In this document: positions 5,634 through 8,338 of the stretch, piece by piece
Position numbering within the stretch: position 1 is the stretch's first letter
Layout of the letters: the number at the start of each line of letters is the position of its first letter
Source of the DNA: UBA12276 sp041476285
Lineage (GTDB): Archaea; Micrarchaeota; Micrarchaeia; Micrarchaeales; Micrarchaeaceae
Length of the DNA: 8,338 bases
Direction of reading: 5' to 3'
Assembly (NCBI GenBank): GCA_041476285.1
Contig: JBGOTD010000033.1
Location: 1-8,338, forward strand
Made by a program: the position numbers and the translations under genes
Notes under the pieces: generated by a model
The model's database searches: none
What the model was told of the DNA's origin: nothing
Seen by the model: the letters and a program-made list of their open reading frames with translations, nothing else

Positions 5634-6332
5634 ATGAAAGTTGTAATTTGTGCCGGAACACCAACAAGCGGGAAAACGACAGTATTGAAGCATGTTGTTA
5701 AAAAACTGAAGGATAAAGGATTGAAGCTGGCCTATCTCAAGATAGACGTACAGTTTACTGATGAGGACGAGCTCTTCAAAAAGCAATTCGGAATTCCTAC
5801 AAAAAAGGTATATTCCGGAGAATTATGTCCCGACCACTGCAACGTAATGGTTCTTGGAGATGCGATAAGCTGGGCTGCAGAAGAGAAATCTGATATATTA
5901 TTCGTTGAGACAGCCGGACTGTGCCTGAGATGCTCGCCTTACATGGAAAGGGCATTGGGCATAGCTGTGCTGGAAGCGACAAGCGGAATGAACCTGCCAA
6001 GAAAGATAGGTCCTCTCCTAGCATTAGCAGACATAGCGCTTGTCACGAAGATTGACCTTGTATCACAGGCAGAAAGAGAGGTATTCAGGGCAAACATACT
6101 CAAGGCGGCAAAGGTGAACATCATAGAAACGGATGCACTTCACGGGATAAACATAGACCGCATAATCCAAAAGATTGAAGATACCAAGGACCTCGAGGAG
6201 CCTCTGATGCTGAGAGGAAACCCACCAGTAGGCGTATGCACCATATGCGTGGGTAAAAAGGAAATAGGATGGAAGCAGCACTTCGGCGTTGTCAGATCGC
6301 TTGAGGGTGACACATTCTACCGCGGTGAATGA
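5634..6332 (+). CDS. Cys-rich SIMIBI GTPase (HypB/CobW-like)
   Basis: The product is a 232-residue GTPase. Walker A/G1 GTPTSGKT is at residues 8-15, a switch/G3 ETAG at 92-95 follows a hydrophobic strand (the form seen in HypB, UreG and CobW-like metal chaperones rather than DxxG), and G4 TKID is at 138-141. It carries three paired cysteines: CPDHC (65, 69), CLRC (97, 100, directly after G3) and CTIC (202, 205). These could bind a metal ion or an Fe-S cluster, and the pair after G3 could couple it to GTP hydrolysis. HypB and CobW relatives insert Ni, Co or Zn into enzymes; the client here is unknown. ATG 5634 is chosen over the upstream GTG 5625 because GTGA at 5625-5628 then acts as ribosome site with a 5-nt spacer and the P-loop strand begins at residue 2. 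No membrane segment is seen. Confidence 0.85.
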   Translation: MKVVICAGTPTSGKTTVLKHVVKKLKDKGLKLAYLKIDVQFTDEDELFKKQFGIPTKKVYSGELCPDHCNVMVLGDAISWAAEEKSDILFVETAGLCLRCSPYMERALGIAVLEATSGMNLPRKIGPLLALADIALVTKIDLVSQAEREVFRANILKAAKVNIIETDALHGINIDRIIQKIEDTKDLEEPLMLRGNPPVGVCTICVGKKEIGWKQHFGVVRSLEGDTFYRGE

Positions 6333-6333
6333 C

Positions 6334-6372
6334 ATGCCTGCAAATACCCTGAAAAATTCTAATAAATGGTAA
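6334..6372 (+). CDS. Possible 12-aa mini-ORF between GTPase and Fe-S gene
   Basis: ATG 6334 follows GGTGA at 6324-6328 with a 5-nt spacer, the same arrangement as at the ATPase start and a better ribosome site than that of the Fe-S gene. It encodes MPANTLKNSNKW and stops at TAA 6370-6372, 4 nt before the Fe-S ATG. It could couple translation of the Fe-S gene to the GTPase. The GGTGA also encodes the last residues of the GTPase, so chance is possible. Confidence 0.3.
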   Translation: MPANTLKNSNKW

Positions 6373-6376
6373 TCAT

Positions 6377-7099
6377 ATGGATGAGAAAAAAACTATACAG
6401 GTGCAAAAAGTTTTGGAGAGGCTTCCTGGCTTAAACTGCGGACTATGTGGTTTTAAGAGCTGTGAAGACTTTGCAATCGTAGTTGCAGATAGTCCTGACA
6501 GCATAGAGCGGTGCGTAAACCTCGGTAGCGGGCTTAAAGCACAGCAGCCGATAGGAGGAGGCACCAGCACTCAAATAGGACAAGAACCTGCATGCGATAG
6601 CTGTTCATTAGCCGATGCAATGAAAAAGGACGGGTGGAAGGATTTCTTAGGCCGTGAATATGATTTTGTATTGCAGACGTTTCCCAATGAACCTGGGCCT
6701 AGGGAGACAATCCTACCTCACAATCCATTGTTAACGAGAGAATTGGAAATCAAAAAAGGAGACATACTGATTGGCAGGCCTCTTGGCATGTCCTGCGGCT
6801 GCCCCATAACGCATTGCGGGGTAGTAATGGATGTAGACACGAAAACTGGTGTAATGGTATGGTGTGTTACCGGTCCTCTCCAACCAAGATTGAAGGGATT
6901 CAAGGACATAGGGTACTATGCTGCAGAGGCATATGAGGGCATAGTGAAGGATGCCAGAAAGGAATTAAGAGTAGGTATGCGATACTGGTTCCTTCCAAGA
7001 CGTTGCATGCTGCAGTGGAGGCACAGCGGCCTAATAAACTTTGTAAGCAGGACAAAAGAGGGCACGCAGATAAGGATCGAGGGGCTGATGATAGGTTAA
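6377..7099 (+). CDS. Fe-S protein with N-terminal 4Fe-4S domain, 11 cysteines
   Basis: The product is 240 residues. The N-terminal LPGLNCGLCGFKSCEDFA with Cys21, Cys24, Cys29 and Cys46 (C-x2-C-x4-C-x16-C) matches the small 4Fe-4S domain found in RnfB and in the large subunit of the corrinoid Fe-S protein (AcsC/CdhE). A second pair, CDSC at 73-76, follows. The C-terminal half, about 90-240, is unlike known folds I can name and has GMSCGCPITHCGVV (Cys140, 142, 147), VWCVTG (Cys163) and Cys210, enough for a second metal site. No membrane segment or signal peptide is visible, so it is cytosolic. It may be an electron donor or metallocluster scaffold served by the ATPase and GTPase upstream; that role is inference from context. 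ATG 6377 has only a weak GGTAA upstream. The stop is 2 bp from the stop of the convergent thioredoxin-CcdA gene. Confidence 0.85.
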   Translation: MDEKKTIQVQKVLERLPGLNCGLCGFKSCEDFAIVVADSPDSIERCVNLGSGLKAQQPIGGGTSTQIGQEPACDSCSLADAMKKDGWKDFLGREYDFVLQTFPNEPGPRETILPHNPLLTRELEIKKGDILIGRPLGMSCGCPITHCGVVMDVDTKTGVMVWCVTGPLQPRLKGFKDIGYYAAEAYEGIVKDARKELRVGMRYWFLPRRCMLQWRHSGLINFVSRTKEGTQIRIEGLMIG

Positions 7100-7101
7100 T
7101 C

Positions 7102-8304
7102 CTAAAACCTAAATCCGAATACCTGCAGCAATATCACAATGCCGACAATCAAAAGCATTATTCCTGCAATTAGGTGTAGCTTTTTGATATTCTTCTCCCT
7201 AAATGCAGAAGCCTTTTCCACGCTTGTAAAGCTAAGGTAAACAAGAAGCGTTATTATGAACATCGGCAATATGAACAAAAGATTGTAATATACTAGCCAG
7301 ATCATTGCATTTCCGAATGTTAGGTCTTTCAACAGGCTGCCTGCAACGAAATATGGTCCGGTTATGCATGGCAATAGGAATGCGGTTACCAAGACCCCTG
7401 CAATAAATGCGCCAGGTATTGATGCAATTTTGCCCAGCATAATTTTATCTATAGATCCTAACATCTTTGGTCTAAGCCTTCTAGGCACCTCCATTACAAA
7501 TCCCAGGCTGCCATAAGCGAAATAATCCTTAAGATTCAGTATCGCAAGCAATATGGTGAAGATGCCAAAAGCACCATATATGTAGACGTTTTTCAGATCG
7601 GCGATCGCAAGCACTGATTTTATTCCTAAGAGAAGCAGTGCGCCAACGCTGATATAAAATACAAATATGCCCAACGCAAAGGATAAACCCCCTAGAAGTA
7701 TCTTATGGCGCTTTGTCGGATCCCTCATAAAAAGGGTTGATAACAGGAAGATCAGAACCGCAAACGCGCAAGGGTTTATGGAGTCAACAAGCGCCAAGCC
7801 TGTAATCTCCAGCACTGTCAGCCTCTTTAGAGTACCACTGCCAACCTTCGGGAGTTGGGACCCGCTTGCAGAAAGATTTCCTATATTTTTTGATAGAAAA
7901 TCAATGCATGGTGTATCTCCAATGCAATACGTGTTACCTACAAAGAGTATTGGTACAGAACCCCAGTGCGACTCAGACACATTGTAATAACTAAGATAAT
8001 TGTACATCAAGGACTGGTTCGTTATCGCATTTATGTAAGTTACCCTAATGTCGTAGGTTTTGCTCAAATTCCTTACATAATTGTTTAACGCCTCACAATG
8101 CGGGCACCCTGTTGCATAGACAAACGCAACATAGATCGGCTTGCCAACCCTGCCTGTTATGTTGATTGCCGATGTGTTTAAGCCTACTGTATTGGTTGAA
8201 CAACTGCCTGCCGTCACATTGCAGATGGTATTGTTTATGGCCGTACTGGAAAACAAAAAGACCAGCAAAAATGGGACTATTGCGAGATATTTTAAATTTA
8301 ACAC
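7102..8304 (-). CDS. Membrane thioredoxin-CcdA (DsbD-like) fusion
   Basis: The product is 400 residues. Residues 1-22 are a signal peptide or anchor. Residues about 55-145 form an extracytoplasmic thioredoxin-like domain with CPHC at 67-70, cis-Pro118 in GSVP and a second pair Cys127/Cys133. Residues about 160-400 form the CcdA/DsbD-type transmembrane domain, about six helices, with redox cysteines in INPCAF (Cys179) and LLPCITGP (Cys313). CcdA/DsbD proteins carry reducing equivalents from cytosolic thioredoxin across the membrane; here donor and acceptor are in one chain, with the thioredoxin part at the N-terminus instead of the C-terminal position seen in bacterial DsbD. The outer region has eight N-glycosylation sequons (NNT, NVT, NTS, NIT, NLS, NQS, NVS, NLS). 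The start is GTG 8304, with GGTG 7 nt upstream. It reduces disulfides or supports extracytoplasmic protein maturation; the client is unknown. Confidence 0.88.
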   Translation of the reverse strand: MLNLKYLAIVPFLLVFLFSSTAINNTICNVTAGSCSTNTVGLNTSAINITGRVGKPIYVAFVYATGCPHCEALNNYVRNLSKTYDIRVTYINAITNQSLMYNYLSYYNVSESHWGSVPILFVGNTYCIGDTPCIDFLSKNIGNLSASGSQLPKVGSGTLKRLTVLEITGLALVDSINPCAFAVLIFLLSTLFMRDPTKRHKILLGGLSFALGIFVFYISVGALLLLGIKSVLAIADLKNVYIYGAFGIFTILLAILNLKDYFAYGSLGFVMEVPRRLRPKMLGSIDKIMLGKIASIPGAFIAGVLVTAFLLPCITGPYFVAGSLLKDLTFGNAMIWLVYYNLLFILPMFIITLLVYLSFTSVEKASAFREKNIKKLHLIAGIMLLIVGIVILLQVFGFRF

Positions 8305-8338
8305 AGCATAGCACCATATACGAATCTGGGATTTAACT

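Noticed and set aside
7092..7111. 6-bp inverted repeat over the two convergent stops as a bidirectional terminator
   Set aside because: The stem is short, lies within coding ends and has no T run; not distinguishable from chance.

Overview
The window looks like a compact archaeal chromosome segment. Several genes are preceded by BRE/TATA-like boxes about 25-30 bp upstream of a likely transcript start. Ribosome sites, where present, are of the GGTGA type, ATA is a very common isoleucine codon, and GTG/TTG starts are frequent. Convergent genes nearly touch or overlap by their stop codons, at 882-885, 3294/3306 and 7099/7102. Lineage cannot be fixed from sequence alone; a small-genome archaeon (DPANN/Micrarchaeota-like) or a Thermoplasmata relative would fit. 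No rRNA, tRNA, CRISPR array, transposase or phage gene was seen.

Layout. Positions 1-322 hold the 3' end of a C2H2 zinc-finger gene and a 39-residue, very basic protein with no acidic residues, followed by a perfect 10-bp hairpin. Positions 574-885 hold an unrecognised small protein, convergent with a tRNA-dihydrouridine synthase (882-1667, minus). A one-domain cupin (1858-2217, minus) is divergent from a TSUP/TauE-SafE-type permease (2443-3294, plus). A classical SDR oxidoreductase (3306-4112, minus) and a pentapeptide-repeat protein (4192-4581, minus) follow. A plus-strand cluster then encodes a soluble ABC-type ATPase (4816-5619), a cysteine-rich SIMIBI GTPase (5634-6332), a possible 12-codon mini-ORF (6334-6372) and an 11-cysteine Fe-S protein (6377-7099). 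Last is a membrane thioredoxin-CcdA fusion (7102-8304, minus).

The most notable content is the ATPase-GTPase-Fe-S cluster. It has no permease partner for its ABC ATPase, and its make-up (P-loop ATPase, HypB/CobW-like GTPase with three Cys pairs, protein with a four-Cys 4Fe-4S domain) resembles a metallocentre assembly or reactivation machine. Its target is unknown.

The promoter of this cluster and that of the TSUP permease 2.3 kb away share a 35-bp element, 30/35 identical. Each copy consists of two tandem 14-bp palindromes, AATTAT-NN-ATAATT, 19 bp centre to centre and 2-3 bp downstream of the TATA-like box. All five differences fall outside the palindrome arms. This looks like a conserved repressor operator that would put the permease and the metallocluster genes in one regulon, possibly concerned with sulfur or a metal; that last step is inference.
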